A stretch of DNA of 64,000 nucleotides from Iningainema tapete BLCC-T55 (GTDB taxonomy: Bacteria > Cyanobacteriota > Cyanobacteriia > Cyanobacteriales > Nostocaceae): positions 186,001 through 250,000 of the forward strand of contig NZ_JACXAE010000098.1 in NCBI RefSeq assembly GCF_014698965.1. Direction: 5' to 3'. The notes beneath the pieces are model-generated. The model saw nothing but the letters and a program-made list of their open reading frames with translations. It did not search any database and was not told the DNA's origin. Below, piece after piece: positions 34,702 through 43,906 of the stretch (the stretch's first letter is position 1; the number at the start of each line of letters is the position of its first letter). Made by a program: the position numbers and the translations under genes.

Positions 34702-34971
34702 TTAGTAAGCTCTGCGAGCAAATTGGTAGTATAAGAAAATAGCGATAATTGCACCTACAACGGCGACAAACAAACCAGGAACACTTAATGTAGCGCTAGT
34801 GATCGTAAAGGCTCCCGTTTGCAAAAAGTTAACTAATGTTCCGCCTAAGATAGCACCAACAATTCCTAAAAACATTGTAGCGAGAATGTTACCACCTTGG
34901 TAACCAGGATATATAGCTTTAGCAATAGCACCAGCAATTAGACCTAATACAATCCAAGCAATAAAGTTCAT
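34702..34971 (-). CDS. GlsB/YeaQ/YmgE-family membrane protein
   Basis: The 89-aa protein has three hydrophobic segments and the family signature GLIAGAIAKAIYPG, followed by LGIVGAILGGTLVN and a short Arg/Tyr end. This family is the transglycosylase-associated protein group, small stress-linked inner-membrane proteins without a known enzymatic role. It is a single gene. Confidence 0.88.
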   Translation of the reverse strand: MNFIAWIVLGLIAGAIAKAIYPGYQGGNILATMFLGIVGAILGGTLVNFLQTGAFTITSATLSVPGLFVAVVGAIIAIFLYYQFARRAY

Positions 34972-35156
34972 TGTTTTTCTCCTTTGTTCAACTTCGATTT
35001 ATCTTGTACTCAGAATATCAAGCTCGTTATAATTGCCATAACCATCTCAAGTCAGAGAGCTATTATTGCTAGAGTTAGAACTTAATAGACAATATATTTC
35101 TTTTGATCCCCCCGTAATATGTACCTCTTACGGCAATTACAAATTTTGATAAACAA

Positions 35157-35597
35157 GTGCGATCGCTTACACTGAACTTGCTTAAACTCCTATTCAAGCT
35201 GCAATTTCCGACAATTCAGCTTGTGACGACTCGACAATTAGCTCAATGGCTTGATGACGCAGCAGCTCCACAGCCACTTGTACTTGATGCTAGAACTGTA
35301 GCAGAGTATGAGGTAAGTCATCTCAAAACCGCCCAACGTATTGATCCCAACCTACCAGAAACAGAAATCACAGCAATGCCAAAAGATACACCCATCGTTG
35401 TTTACTGTTCGGTAGGCTACCGTAGCGCTAAAATAGCCCAGCAGATTCAACAAATGGGGTTTTCCCGTGTCTTCAACTTGAGTGGTGGTATCTTTCAGTG
35501 GGCAAATGAAGGAAAATCCATCTATAAAAATGGGCAGACAACACAGCTTGTGCATCCCTACAATGCAAAATGGGGGAAACTACTGAAGGTGAAATAA
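35157..35597 (+). CDS. Rhodanese-like sulfurtransferase
   Basis: The 146-aa protein has a single rhodanese domain with LVLDARTVAEYEVSHL and the active-site loop VVYCSVGYRSA, whose Cys forms a persulfide. The loop ends with VFNLSGGIFQWANEG. It begins with GTG at 35157 within a GCGATCGC word. The glycosyltransferase gene starts 3 bases after its stop, so they form an operon. Single-domain rhodaneses often deliver sulfur or act in redox defence. Confidence 0.85.
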   Translation: MRSLTLNLLKLLFKLQFPTIQLVTTRQLAQWLDDAAAPQPLVLDARTVAEYEVSHLKTAQRIDPNLPETEITAMPKDTPIVVYCSVGYRSAKIAQQIQQMGFSRVFNLSGGIFQWANEGKSIYKNGQTTQLVHPYNAKWGKLLKVK

Positions 35598-35600
35598 TCC

Positions 35601-36332
35601 ATGTCTCGTGTTTCAATTGTCATTCCGACTTTAAATGAAGCGACTACTTTAGAGCCGACATTACGCCAACTCACGTTGCTGCACCCGCAGATGTGGGAGG
35701 TGATTGTGGTGGATGGTGGTAGTGAAGATGATACAGTGGCGGTGGCACAGCGTTACGGGGTGAAAGTTTTGCTCTGCCCACAACGGGGGCGCTCGATACA
35801 AATGAATTTTGGCGCAAACGCTGCAACAGGAGATATTCTTTGCTTTCTTCATGCTGATACCTCAGTACCACATGATTTGGTGGCTGTAATTGAGCATACC
35901 CTGGCTGATGTAACTGCTGCTTGTGGGGGTTTCATTTCTTTGATGGCGGGGGCGCAAACAACTCGCTGGGGTATCTCGCTACACAATTATCTGAAAACTT
36001 ACTATGCTCCGCTTTTGTTCAAACCTCATTTGTTTTTTCAAGGGTTACGTCTGTTATTTGGGGATCAAGTAATGTTTTGTCGTCGCAGTGATTTTTGGGA
36101 TTGTGGCGGTTTTGATGAAACATTACCAATTATGGAAGATGGAGATTTATGTCTGAAGTTGGTGACAAAGGGAAGAATTCGTCTAGTTAATCGTATAGTT
36201 CAAAGTAGCGATCGCCGCGTAGCAAAATGGGGAAGTTGGAAAGCTACGGCTATTTATCTCTATATCGGAATTCTCTGGGGTATTGGCGTGCCTACTACTT
36301 ACTTAAAGCAATTTTACCAGGATATTCGCTAA
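35601..36332 (+). CDS. Family 2 glycosyltransferase (TIGR04283-like)
   Basis: The 243-aa protein has a GT-A fold: VSIVIPTLNEATTLE, VVDGGSEDDT, CFLHADTSVP (DxD-like) and MEDGDLCLKL. The closing part has one hydrophobic segment (IYLYIGILWGIGVP), so it may sit at the membrane. TIGR04283 proteins often accompany radical SAM or arsenosugar genes; no such genes are here. It is cotranscribed with the rhodanese gene. The acceptor is unknown. Confidence 0.82.
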   Translation: MSRVSIVIPTLNEATTLEPTLRQLTLLHPQMWEVIVVDGGSEDDTVAVAQRYGVKVLLCPQRGRSIQMNFGANAATGDILCFLHADTSVPHDLVAVIEHTLADVTAACGGFISLMAGAQTTRWGISLHNYLKTYYAPLLFKPHLFFQGLRLLFGDQVMFCRRSDFWDCGGFDETLPIMEDGDLCLKLVTKGRIRLVNRIVQSSDRRVAKWGSWKATAIYLYIGILWGIGVPTTYLKQFYQDIR

Positions 36333-37906
36333 TTTTTCGCTTGTAATTTGTCTTTTTCGTCAAAAATCTTGTATTTGCTTTCGCTTTATTCTGTATTCGT
36401 AATTACAGCTCATTTCCGTTTCTTTTCTGTTGCTTTTTTTCTATAGATACATATCTGCTAGATATTTATTGCGATCGCCTATATTTAAGATTCAATGTTC
36501 TGTATCATTAAAAGCATTTTGGCTAATTTCCACAACAATAATTGAAATACAAAATCATCTGACTTGATTCTTTCTTAATTGTCTACCTCAAGAAAGAGGT
36601 TAGATACAAGCAACTACGTAAAAATTAAATAAAAACACTGAATATTCTGTTGCATTTTGTAAACTTTAGGGGTTGAAATCAGAAAAAACAACTAACTGCG
36701 AAAGTAAGTTTTGACACATAAGAGCAATCACAAAATAAATTAATCTCTCTTGAGATAATTGTTTTAAGTCCAACTTTGTCAAAAACTATTAAATTATGAT
36801 TGCTTTAAATCAGTAGTCATTTGTACCAAGTTAACAATTTACACCTGTACAATGAAAGCGACAATAGCAGTCAAAAACAATTGTAATGAGGAGTGGGTCT
36901 TGCGCAAAGCAATCAACATACTGTTCTTAACCGAACACAGATACCGTAGAAACACTAATATATATGAGTAAGACGGTTCATATATACTTAGTAAAGAATC
37001 AAAAAAAGTTCGCGTCTAGTTATTTTTAGGGAGGTTGAATCAAAAAATATCAACACGTAAGTCAATGTGTACTATCGGACAAGTAGTTAGACTAAAAACA
37101 AAGAGTGCATACTGCCACTAATGGCATCTTATCAATTCCACTTAATGTTTTCAATCGTTGTAAAAATTAATTCGAGCGTCTCAAATTCCGTCGCTTCATT
37201 TGATCGGGTGCAACTATCATTCTTATATAAGGTGTCAAAAAGCAGTTCAAAGCTTCTTGTTTGTTGTAGGTAACTAAGAAGCAAGTAACTTGATGATATT
37301 CTTGACCTAGCAGGGAATTGTAAAAACCTTTGATAAACATTGAATTGCTACTACCTCACACCATATGAATAAATAGTATGGCGCTAGCGTATTCAAAAAG
37401 TTTTGAAGTGGTATGATCAAGCGCATAACTTTATCAAAAAATTACAAGATTGTGCCAGTAGAACTTACTGTCACTAAGCGAAACCACAAGATTACAGCTT
37501 GAAGCTTACTCTTAAGATTGAACTAAAAATAGCATCATTGTTAGCTATTTACACTGTTTAACCGCAAGAACTCCTAATCAGTTAGTAAATTTGTCAGACT
37601 TTAATAACATTATGTCTAAAAATTATACGGAATGGCTAGGGGCGCAGTTGAATCCATAATCAGTAATTTCCTCAAGCGCGATCGTTCAAATTTTGCAGCA
37701 AGCAGGTAAACCTATGAACAAGCAGACTAAACACAGATTATTTACACAGACTATGATCTCCATTGATTACCTGGCTATGGCAAGTAAACAGTGGTGGGGA
37801 ACAAAAACGTCAAAGTACAGTTCAGTATTGCTGTCGTGTTAGTGGTGTTTCCACTGAAAGATGGTTGGAAAATAATTAAAGATTTTACAAAGTTATAGGA
37901 AAAATC
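36333..37906. other. 1.6-kb region without recognised genes
   Basis: This is the longest non-coding stretch in the window. It is AT-rich with no open frame above about 45 codons. A bulged hairpin lies at 36955-36991. A tiny frame at 37714-37842 (MNKQTKHRLFTQT, 42 aa) has no support beyond being open. The right end must contain the promoter for the secreted-protein genes. No tRNA or known RNA was recognised. Old degraded genes or small RNAs are possible. Confidence 0.55.
36955..36991. promoter_or_regulatory. AT-rich palindrome in the long non-coding region
   Basis: CTAATATATATGA pairs with TCATATATACTTAG with one bulged base, around GTAAGACGGT. It could be an operator, a small-RNA hairpin or a repeat. 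There is no T-run after it. Confidence 0.4.
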
Positions 37907-38659
37907 ATGAAGATAATTTTAAATTGGTTGAGTATATTTGCTTTATCTGTGTCTGCATTAACTGCTACCTCTCATACAGTAAAAGCGCAAAGCACACCTG
38001 TCCCTCCCAGCAATCCTCCCGCGATTGATATTGTTCCCCCTCCGCCGCCAACTAATCGCACTACTCCTAGCGCTCCGATTAATCCTACATCTAAACCTGC
38101 GCCAATTAATCCCACGCCTGGGCAACAGAAAACTACACAGAGACTTTGTGCTTCTAATTCAGTAGAAGATTTGTTACCACCACCAGTAGGTTCAACTAAT
38201 AATTCGCCACTTTCTTATCTACAACAGCAAGGTTTTAGACAAGAACAAGATGGTTCTTGGGCATGTTATGTAAGTGATGCGAAGAAAGAGGGACGCTATT
38301 ACACCCTGTTGAGAGCTCAACAAAATAATGGAAAGCTTGTGGCAAGTTCTTTCCTCGATCAAGGCACTCTCAAAGAAGGGCAAGATAACCGCAGCGTAGA
38401 TTTCTTTATGACCTTGATCGAGAATCAAACTAAAACAAATCAAGGCAACCGTCAAAGCATACGGAGATATCTAGAGTCATTTATATCGCTAGTGAAGCAA
38501 GGTAAAGTACAACCTTCACTGAAAGGGTATTTGTTCGATCAACCAAATCGTGGTTTCGTCCTCTACCATCCTCTCAGTTCAGGAAAACTCAAAGGGACGG
38601 CAATCACTATAAATATAGATACTCCTGTAAGTCAGGTTCCGGTTCAGCCTATTAGGTAA
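37907..38659 (+). CDS. Secreted proline-rich protein of unknown function
   Basis: The 250-aa protein has a signal peptide (hydrophobic residues 5-24, likely cut after VKAQ), then a Pro-rich linker of about 60 residues. A compact C-terminal domain follows (about 80-235) with two cysteines (RLCASN and WACYVS). It is exported, and the domain was not recognised. It is followed after 30 bases by the PEP-CTERM gene on the same strand, so both may be expressed together at the cell surface. Confidence 0.7.
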   Translation: MKIILNWLSIFALSVSALTATSHTVKAQSTPVPPSNPPAIDIVPPPPPTNRTTPSAPINPTSKPAPINPTPGQQKTTQRLCASNSVEDLLPPPVGSTNNSPLSYLQQQGFRQEQDGSWACYVSDAKKEGRYYTLLRAQQNNGKLVASSFLDQGTLKEGQDNRSVDFFMTLIENQTKTNQGNRQSIRRYLESFISLVKQGKVQPSLKGYLFDQPNRGFVLYHPLSSGKLKGTAITINIDTPVSQVPVQPIR

Positions 38660-38689
38660 GGTTAAATATTTTGTTTACTGGAGGTAATC

Positions 38690-39982
38690 TTGTTAAAACC
38701 AATTGTTAAAAGTTTTGCACTGGCATTCTCGTCTATAGCCGCAGTGCTATCTGTATGCCAATCAGCTTCGGCTCAATTAAATATTGGACGCTATGGTGTC
38801 CAACCTGGACTGGAATACAACTATCTCCAGTATCAACTCTCAGGACAAGATCTAGGTCAGATGCGCGGCATTCCCGGTTGTGGAGTGGGGTTTGGTCTTG
38901 GTTGTAACAAGACTGGCTCAGTAGTGCAGCAATTATTAGAGTCTAACAATGGACCTAGTTACGACAACCTGCTCATGCGTGCAGCCGGAGGACCAGAAAA
39001 CTTCCAAAACTTCGCCAATTTCTACGGAAACAATCCTTATCTGGCTGATGTTCCATATGCCTCATTCTGGCAAAACGATTCGCCATATATTATGGACGGA
39101 TATCGATATTTACTAGGCGGACAGGTAAGTCGGACTCCTGTAGAAAATCTAGGACTTGTTACCAATAACTTCTATTGGTCGCCACTATCACCAGGAGCGA
39201 ATAACTCCCTTAGCCCACGAAGTGGATTACTCAATCTAAAATACTCCTATGGACGTCTTCTATTTGAGGAAGCGAGAAATATTCCTAACTTTGAGCAACA
39301 GATTCGATCGCTAAATCTACCCCAGAATATAGAGAATTATTATCTAAGTACCTACACTAAAGGGGTGCTTGCTTTGAACTCCGGAAATGAGGCACAACTC
39401 CAGCAAAGTATTCTGGAATTACTTTCCGCTCCCTACTCTGAAACTCCAGGAGTAATCGGACGTCCTATTGTGGGAGTTCCTAATGAGTTTAATCAGATTT
39501 TGGGACAAGGACTAAGCGGAGATGAGGTAGTAGGCATAGGTGGTCCAGTAGGATTGGAGGGAGACGCACTCAGTTTCGATGTCCCTGCTGGTGGAGGAGA
39601 GGTTTTCTTAGCGCCTGCTGGTTCCGGTTTCCCAATCCTACCAGTACTCGGCGGTCTTGCAGCTCTTGGTTTACTTCTGGCTTTAATCGGTGGAGGTGGT
39701 GATGACAGTTCTTCAGGTGTAGTACCTCCCGGCGACATAATTGGTGGTGGTGGTGGTCAAGAATTGCCGCCGCCGCCTCCTGTTGGTGGTGGTAATCCAC
39801 CTCCGCCTGAAATCACTGGACCTGGAATTGAAATTCCACCTCCTGGTATTGGAGGACCTGGTGGACCAACAGTAGACGTTGAGAAAGTGCCAGAACCATC
39901 AGTGATGAAAGCCGTCGTCTTACTAATAATTGTCATGTACCTGTTTGGTCGCAAACAGTGGCGGGCTCAGACTAAAAATTAA
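38690..39982 (+). CDS. Secreted PEP-CTERM protein
   Basis: The 430-aa protein has a signal peptide (residues 1-28, ending SASAQ) and a Tyr/Asn/Gly-rich body. Next comes an inner hydrophobic segment (about 312-333: PILPVLGGLAALGLLLALI) and a Gly/Pro repeat stretch. The C-terminus reads KVPEPS, then a hydrophobic helix, then a basic tail (GRKQWRAQ). That order of PEP motif, helix and positive end is the PEP-CTERM sorting signal processed by exosortase; no exosortase gene is in the window. The start is TTG 38690, supported by a GGAGG site 5 bases before it. Confidence 0.75.
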   Translation: MLKPIVKSFALAFSSIAAVLSVCQSASAQLNIGRYGVQPGLEYNYLQYQLSGQDLGQMRGIPGCGVGFGLGCNKTGSVVQQLLESNNGPSYDNLLMRAAGGPENFQNFANFYGNNPYLADVPYASFWQNDSPYIMDGYRYLLGGQVSRTPVENLGLVTNNFYWSPLSPGANNSLSPRSGLLNLKYSYGRLLFEEARNIPNFEQQIRSLNLPQNIENYYLSTYTKGVLALNSGNEAQLQQSILELLSAPYSETPGVIGRPIVGVPNEFNQILGQGLSGDEVVGIGGPVGLEGDALSFDVPAGGGEVFLAPAGSGFPILPVLGGLAALGLLLALIGGGGDDSSSGVVPPGDIIGGGGGQELPPPPPVGGGNPPPPEITGPGIEIPPPGIGGPGGPTVDVEKVPEPSVMKAVVLLIIVMYLFGRKQWRAQTKN

Positions 39983-40066
39983 GTTTCTAGTTCCTCTCCC
40001 TATTGATTCGGTTAGTGTTATTCAGTGTTCATTTGACGGCTTTAATATTTTTGTGTCCCTACGAAA

Positions 40067-40762
40067 TCATCGAATTGTTTTTGCCGACTGGTTAAATAAA
40101 ATCTCCCGTGACTTCTCTACATCAAGAGTCTGATTTTTGAAAGCTTCTGCCTTTTGATAGGCGCGAATTGTTGCCGGACGTGCTTTAATAGCCTCAAACC
40201 AGCGCTTCAAATTTGGGAAATCTTCTAACTTTTGACCTTGGCTTTCATAAGGTACAATCCAAGGATAAGCAGCAATATCAGCGATGGAATAATCACCAGC
40301 GACAAACTCTCTATCTGCTAAGCGCTTATTCAACACAGCATACAATCGCGCTGTTTCGTTGACATAGCGGTTAATAGCATAATCAATCTTGGACGGTGCG
40401 TATTTGTTGAAGTGATGATTTTGTCCTGCCATCGGTCCTAAGCCGCCCATTTGCCAAAAGAGCCATTGAAGAACTTCTGCTCGTTCGCGGACATTTTCAG
40501 GCAGCAATTTCTTGGTTTTTTCTGCCAAATACACCAAAATTGCACCAGACTCGAACACGGAAATCGGCTCATCTCCAGTTACAGGTTCGCGATCGACAAT
40601 AGCGGGGATACGATTGTTGGGAGAAATCTGGAGAAAGTCTGGTTGAAATTGTTCACCAGCACCAATATTGACAGGAATAATAGTGTAGGGCAATTCAACT
40701 TCTTCCAAGAACATTGTAATTTTATGACCGTTTGGCGTTGTCCAATAGTAAAGGTCTATCAT
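40067..40762 (-). CDS. Glutathione S-transferase (YfcG/Nu-like)
   Basis: The 231-aa protein begins IDLYYWTTPNGHKITMFLEE, the YfcG-type active-site start with Thr/Asn in place of Tyr, followed by NNRIPAIVD (cis-Pro) and FESGAILVYLAE. YfcG-type enzymes act as disulfide-bond reductases with glutathione. It is last in the run of stress-type genes behind trxA on the minus strand, 29 bases after the SDR gene, with an AGGAGG site before ATG 40762. This context supports a role in thiol or electrophile stress. Confidence 0.88.
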   Translation of the reverse strand: MIDLYYWTTPNGHKITMFLEEVELPYTIIPVNIGAGEQFQPDFLQISPNNRIPAIVDREPVTGDEPISVFESGAILVYLAEKTKKLLPENVRERAEVLQWLFWQMGGLGPMAGQNHHFNKYAPSKIDYAINRYVNETARLYAVLNKRLADREFVAGDYSIADIAAYPWIVPYESQGQKLEDFPNLKRWFEAIKARPATIRAYQKAEAFKNQTLDVEKSREILFNQSAKTIR

Positions 40763-40791
40763 TAGTTAATCCTCCTGTTGAGTTTAAAGGT

Positions 40792-41478
40792 TTAGAATTT
40801 TTCTACCCAAGGTCGAAGTTCAACTTCCCATGTCCATGCACTACGGGGTTGGCGGAGAATATTAAGATAAGTTTGGGCGATCGCATCAGGATCGAGCATA
40901 CTATCAGGATTGTCTGCCGATTGACTTTCTGCTGAACGGATCGCACCGTCAATCACAAAATGTGCCACATGGATATTCTGAGGAGCTAGCTCACGAGCAA
41001 TACTTTGAGCTAAACCGCGCAGCGCAAACTTTCCCATCGCAAACGGAGCAGAGCGAGGATAACCTTTAATACTTGCTGAAGCTCCAGTGAAGAAGATCGC
41101 ACCACTCCCTTGTTTCAACATTCTTTTTGCCGCCGCTTGTGCAACAAGGAAGCCACCATAGGCAGTAATATCTAAAGATTTCGCCACATCAGCCGGGTTG
41201 ATATCAACAAAAGGTCCAGATACCCGGTAGCTCGGATTGTAAACTACGACATGAGGAGAACCTACACGACTTTCAACATCAATAAATAACTGCTGCACTT
41301 CGTCTGGTTTTGAAACATCACAAGCGAAGCTACTGGCTCCAATCTCACTCTCTAGCTCGTTGAGTTTCTCAATTCGCCGAGCAGCTAAAGCCACAGTCAT
41401 TCCCTCTTTTGCAAACAAGCGAGCTAAAGAGGCGCTAAGTCCACTACCTGCTCCCACTATTAATGCTGTTGTTGCCAT
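40792..41478 (-). CDS. Short-chain dehydrogenase/reductase with Phe at the usual catalytic Tyr position
   Basis: The 228-aa SDR has the cofactor motif GAGSGLSASLA, a CDVSKPDEV Asp, and FFTGASASIKG. The YxxxK site reads PFAMGKFALRG, so Phe stands where the catalytic Tyr is expected while the Lys is kept. The enzyme may use a different mechanism or substrate, or be a regulatory member. It starts 5 bases before the end of the old yellow enzyme gene region, in a tight operon, and is followed by the GST gene. Confidence 0.82.
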   Translation of the reverse strand: MATTALIVGAGSGLSASLARLFAKEGMTVALAARRIEKLNELESEIGASSFACDVSKPDEVQQLFIDVESRVGSPHVVVYNPSYRVSGPFVDINPADVAKSLDITAYGGFLVAQAAAKRMLKQGSGAIFFTGASASIKGYPRSAPFAMGKFALRGLAQSIARELAPQNIHVAHFVIDGAIRSAESQSADNPDSMLDPDAIAQTYLNILRQPRSAWTWEVELRPWVEKF

Positions 41479-41482
41479 TTGT

Positions 41483-42586
41483 CTATACCCCTACAGACTG
41501 ATTTTCCAGCATGGGGTAATCAGTGTAACCTTTTTCTCCACCACCATAGAAAGTTGTCGGATCTGCCTGATTCAGCGGTGCATTTAACGCAAAACGTTGA
41601 GGTAAATCTGGATTAGATATAAACAGTGTGCCAAAGGCAACTAAATCAGCTTCTCCTTTTGCCAAAACAGCATCGGCTTTTTCACGAGTATAACCACCAT
41701 TCACAATCAATGTACCTTGATAACGTTGGCGCAGATGACTGGTTGGCACAACGGTTGTTCCATGTCTGATATCTGCTTCTACTGCCTCAAATATATGTAG
41801 ATATGCCAAATCAAATTGATTCAAAGCAGAAGCAACGTAACCAAAAGTTTCTAACGGATTGGAGTCACGAATATCATTAAACGTCCCACTGGGAGAAAGG
41901 CGTACCCCTACTCTCTTTGCACCCCATACACCAGTTACCGCCTCTGTTACCTCTAACAGCAGTCTCGCACGATTTTCTACTGCACCGCCATACTTGTCTG
42001 TACGCTTGTTAGTACCATCACGGAGAAACTGGTCAAGTAAATAACCATTAGCACCGTGAATTTCTACTCCATCAAACCCAGATGCCAGAGCATTTTCTGC
42101 CCCTCTACGATACTGTTCTACAATTCCTGGAATCTCGTCAGTTTCTAACGCACGAGGAGTAACATAAGGTTTCATACCTTCGTAGGTAAATACCTCTCCT
42201 TTTGGTGCAATAGCAGAGGGTGCTACAGGTAACGCTCCATTCGGTTGTAAATCAGGGTGAGAAATACGTCCTACGTGCCACAGTTGCAGGTAAATTCTTC
42301 CTCCGTGCTGATGCACTGCATCTGTTACCAACTTCCAACCTTCCACCTGTTCTGGTGAATAAATACCAGGTGTATTAGGATACCCAAGACCTTCAGGAGA
42401 AACCTGAGTTGCTTCTGAGATAATCAACCCCGCAGATGCACGTTGAACGTAGTAGGTAGCGTTGAGTTCGTGGGGAACGTTACCTGATGCAGCACGATTA
42501 CGGGTTAAAGGAGCCATAACTATGCGGTTAGGCAGTTCCAACTCACCCAATTTATAGGAGGAGAATAAGTTGATGTTAGTATTCAT
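41483..42586 (-). CDS. Old yellow enzyme-type ene-reductase (NemA-like)
   Basis: The 367-aa protein shows the FMN-binding OYE fold: RIVMAPLTRNRA, SEATQVSPEG, QLWHVGR, and the substrate-binding pair in EIHGANGYLLDQFL with RLSPSG. OYEs reduce activated C=C bonds of enones, nitro compounds and other electrophiles with NAD(P)H. I chose ATG 42586; a TTG at 42622 would add 12 residues and lies over the palindrome. Neighbours (SDRs, GST, thioredoxin, RexT) point to electrophile or redox defence. Confidence 0.88.
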   Translation of the reverse strand: MNTNINLFSSYKLGELELPNRIVMAPLTRNRAASGNVPHELNATYYVQRASAGLIISEATQVSPEGLGYPNTPGIYSPEQVEGWKLVTDAVHQHGGRIYLQLWHVGRISHPDLQPNGALPVAPSAIAPKGEVFTYEGMKPYVTPRALETDEIPGIVEQYRRGAENALASGFDGVEIHGANGYLLDQFLRDGTNKRTDKYGGAVENRARLLLEVTEAVTGVWGAKRVGVRLSPSGTFNDIRDSNPLETFGYVASALNQFDLAYLHIFEAVEADIRHGTTVVPTSHLRQRYQGTLIVNGGYTREKADAVLAKGEADLVAFGTLFISNPDLPQRFALNAPLNQADPTTFYGGGEKGYTDYPMLENQSVGV

Positions 42587-42619
42587 AGATTGAAGTAGTA
42601 AAGTATGACAAGAGTTGTA

Positions 42620-42641
42620 CAAACGTACTATGGTACGTCTG
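42620..42641. promoter_or_regulatory. Palindrome upstream of the old yellow enzyme gene, candidate operator
   Basis: CAAACGTAC and GTACGTCTG pair with one mismatch around TATG. It is about 35 bases before the ATG at 42586 and just after the stop of the upstream SDR gene, so it may be an internal promoter or operator. It does not match the operator-like site beside rexT. Confidence 0.45.
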
Positions 42642-42645
42642 TTTA

Positions 42646-43440
42646 CTAGACAATTGACCGAACAACACCACCATCGACTCGCAAAGCAGCACCATTAGTT
42701 GCAGAAGCAATCGGACTGCATAAGTAAACCACCATTGCTGCTACTTCATCGTTTGTGGCAAAGCGTTTCAATAAGGAAGTGGGACGAAAAGTCTGTAAGA
42801 ATTCATCCTCGGCTTGATTTTGACTAATACCACGCTCTTTCGCCATCTTTGTGATAAAGTCATTAACACCTTCAGAGCGGGTTGGTCCTGCTAAGACAGT
42901 ATTCACTGTCACTCCAGTTCCGGCGGTCATTTCTGCCAAACCCCGTGAAATGGCAAGTTGTGCTGTCTTGGTCATGCCATAGTGTATCATTTCTACGGGA
43001 ATCTGTAAGGCAGATTCACTGGAAATAAAAATTACACGCCCCCAGTTTTGCGATCGCATCTTTTCCAGGTATTGGCGACTCAAGCGTACTCCACTGAGTA
43101 CGTTCGCTTCAAAGATGTTGAACCAGTCTTCATCGGTAATCTCGGAAAACGCTTTTTGCTCGTAAATACCCAGATTGTTAACTAGGATATCAATGGTAGG
43201 AACCTGTTGAAATACTTGTTCGGTTCCTTCTAGGGTGGCTAAATCGGCAACAACACCAGAAACTTTAGCTTCAGAATTGCTTTGCTGAATTTTATCTATT
43301 GCCTGTTCTACTCTTGCTGCAGATCGACCGGTGATAATTACCGATGCACCTTCTTGGGCTAGCCCAAGAGCAATTGCAAAACCAATACCTGCGGTTGAAC
43401 CACTAACAAGGGCAGATTTACCTTGTAATTTCAAGTCCAT
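42646..43440 (-). CDS. Short-chain dehydrogenase/reductase
   Basis: The 264-aa SDR has the classical motifs: SGSTAGIGFA cofactor loop, NNLGIYE, the active-site Ser in FISSESALQ, and YGMTK (Tyr and Lys). It is a complete NAD(P)-dependent oxidoreductase of the FabG-like type. It lies between trxA and the old yellow enzyme gene on the same strand, consistent with a detoxification operon. An inverted repeat between it and trxA may uncouple them partly. Confidence 0.88.
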   Translation of the reverse strand: MDLKLQGKSALVSGSTAGIGFAIALGLAQEGASVIITGRSAARVEQAIDKIQQSNSEAKVSGVVADLATLEGTEQVFQQVPTIDILVNNLGIYEQKAFSEITDEDWFNIFEANVLSGVRLSRQYLEKMRSQNWGRVIFISSESALQIPVEMIHYGMTKTAQLAISRGLAEMTAGTGVTVNTVLAGPTRSEGVNDFITKMAKERGISQNQAEDEFLQTFRPTSLLKRFATNDEVAAMVVYLCSPIASATNGAALRVDGGVVRSIV

Positions 43441-43460
43441 ACAGTCAACTCCTGTTCATC

Positions 43461-43492
43461 AGTTAACAGTTAACTATTATTAACTGTTAACT
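43461..43492. repeat. AGTTAACAGTTAA inverted repeat
   Basis: AGTTAACAGTTAA and TTAACTGTTAACT are exact reverse complements with a 6-base loop. It lies in the gap between trxA and the SDR gene and may partly terminate the trxA transcript. Confidence 0.6.
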
Positions 43493-43502
43493 GTTAATTG
43501 AA

Positions 43503-43826
43503 TTACATATACTGTGATAATGTCTTAGCCAAAGTAGTTTTTGGCACTGCACCAACCACCGTATCGACTTGCCTACCACCTTTGAACACCATCAGTGTGG
43601 GAATACTACGAATTCCGTAATGGCTGGCAACAGTGGGGTTTTCATCAGTGTTTAGTTTGACCACTTTCACCTGTCCTACGTATTCAGTAGCAACTTCATC
43701 AACGACGGGAGTTACCATCCGACAGGGACCACACCAAGGTGCCCAAAAGTCCACTAACACGGGAATTTCACTTTCTAGGACTTCTTGCTTGAACGTGGCT
43801 TCTGTCACATTTGTAACGGATGACAT
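43503..43826 (-). CDS. trxA2: Thioredoxin, probable TrxA2
   Basis: The 107-aa thioredoxin has the active site WCGPC in [12 protein letters not shown] and the cis-Pro region RSIPTLMVF. It reduces protein disulfides. It is divergent from the RexT-type regulator with 80 bases between starts. In Anabaena sp. PCC 7120, RexT (Alr1867) represses trxA2 and releases it on oxidation, so this is probably the same regulatory pair. A GGAGG site precedes the ATG at 43826. Confidence 0.88.
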   Translation of the reverse strand: MSSVTNVTEATFKQEVLESEIPVLVDFWAPWCGPCRMVTPVVDEVATEYVGQVKVVKLNTDENPTVASHYGIRSIPTLMVFKGGRQVDTVVGAVPKTTLAKTLSQYM

Positions 43827-43850
43827 AGTTTGTCCTCCTATATATTTCGA

Positions 43851-43871
43851 TTATTCGATATTCTCGAATAA
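43851..43871. promoter_or_regulatory. Inverted repeat between trxA2 and rexT, candidate RexT operator
   Basis: TTATTCGA and TCGAATAA are exact reverse complements around TATTC, centred between the divergent starts (43826 and 43907). ArsR-family repressors bind AT-rich palindromes of this size, so this is the best candidate RexT site. Confidence 0.6.
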
Positions 43872-43906
43872 ATAAAATATAGATCATTTTATGTAATAAT
43901 GCAAGT

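Noticed and set aside
37714-37842. A 42-codon frame (MNKQTKHRLF) in the long non-coding region
   Set aside because: It is open but has no clear ribosome binding site or family resemblance, so it is mentioned only under the non-coding entry.
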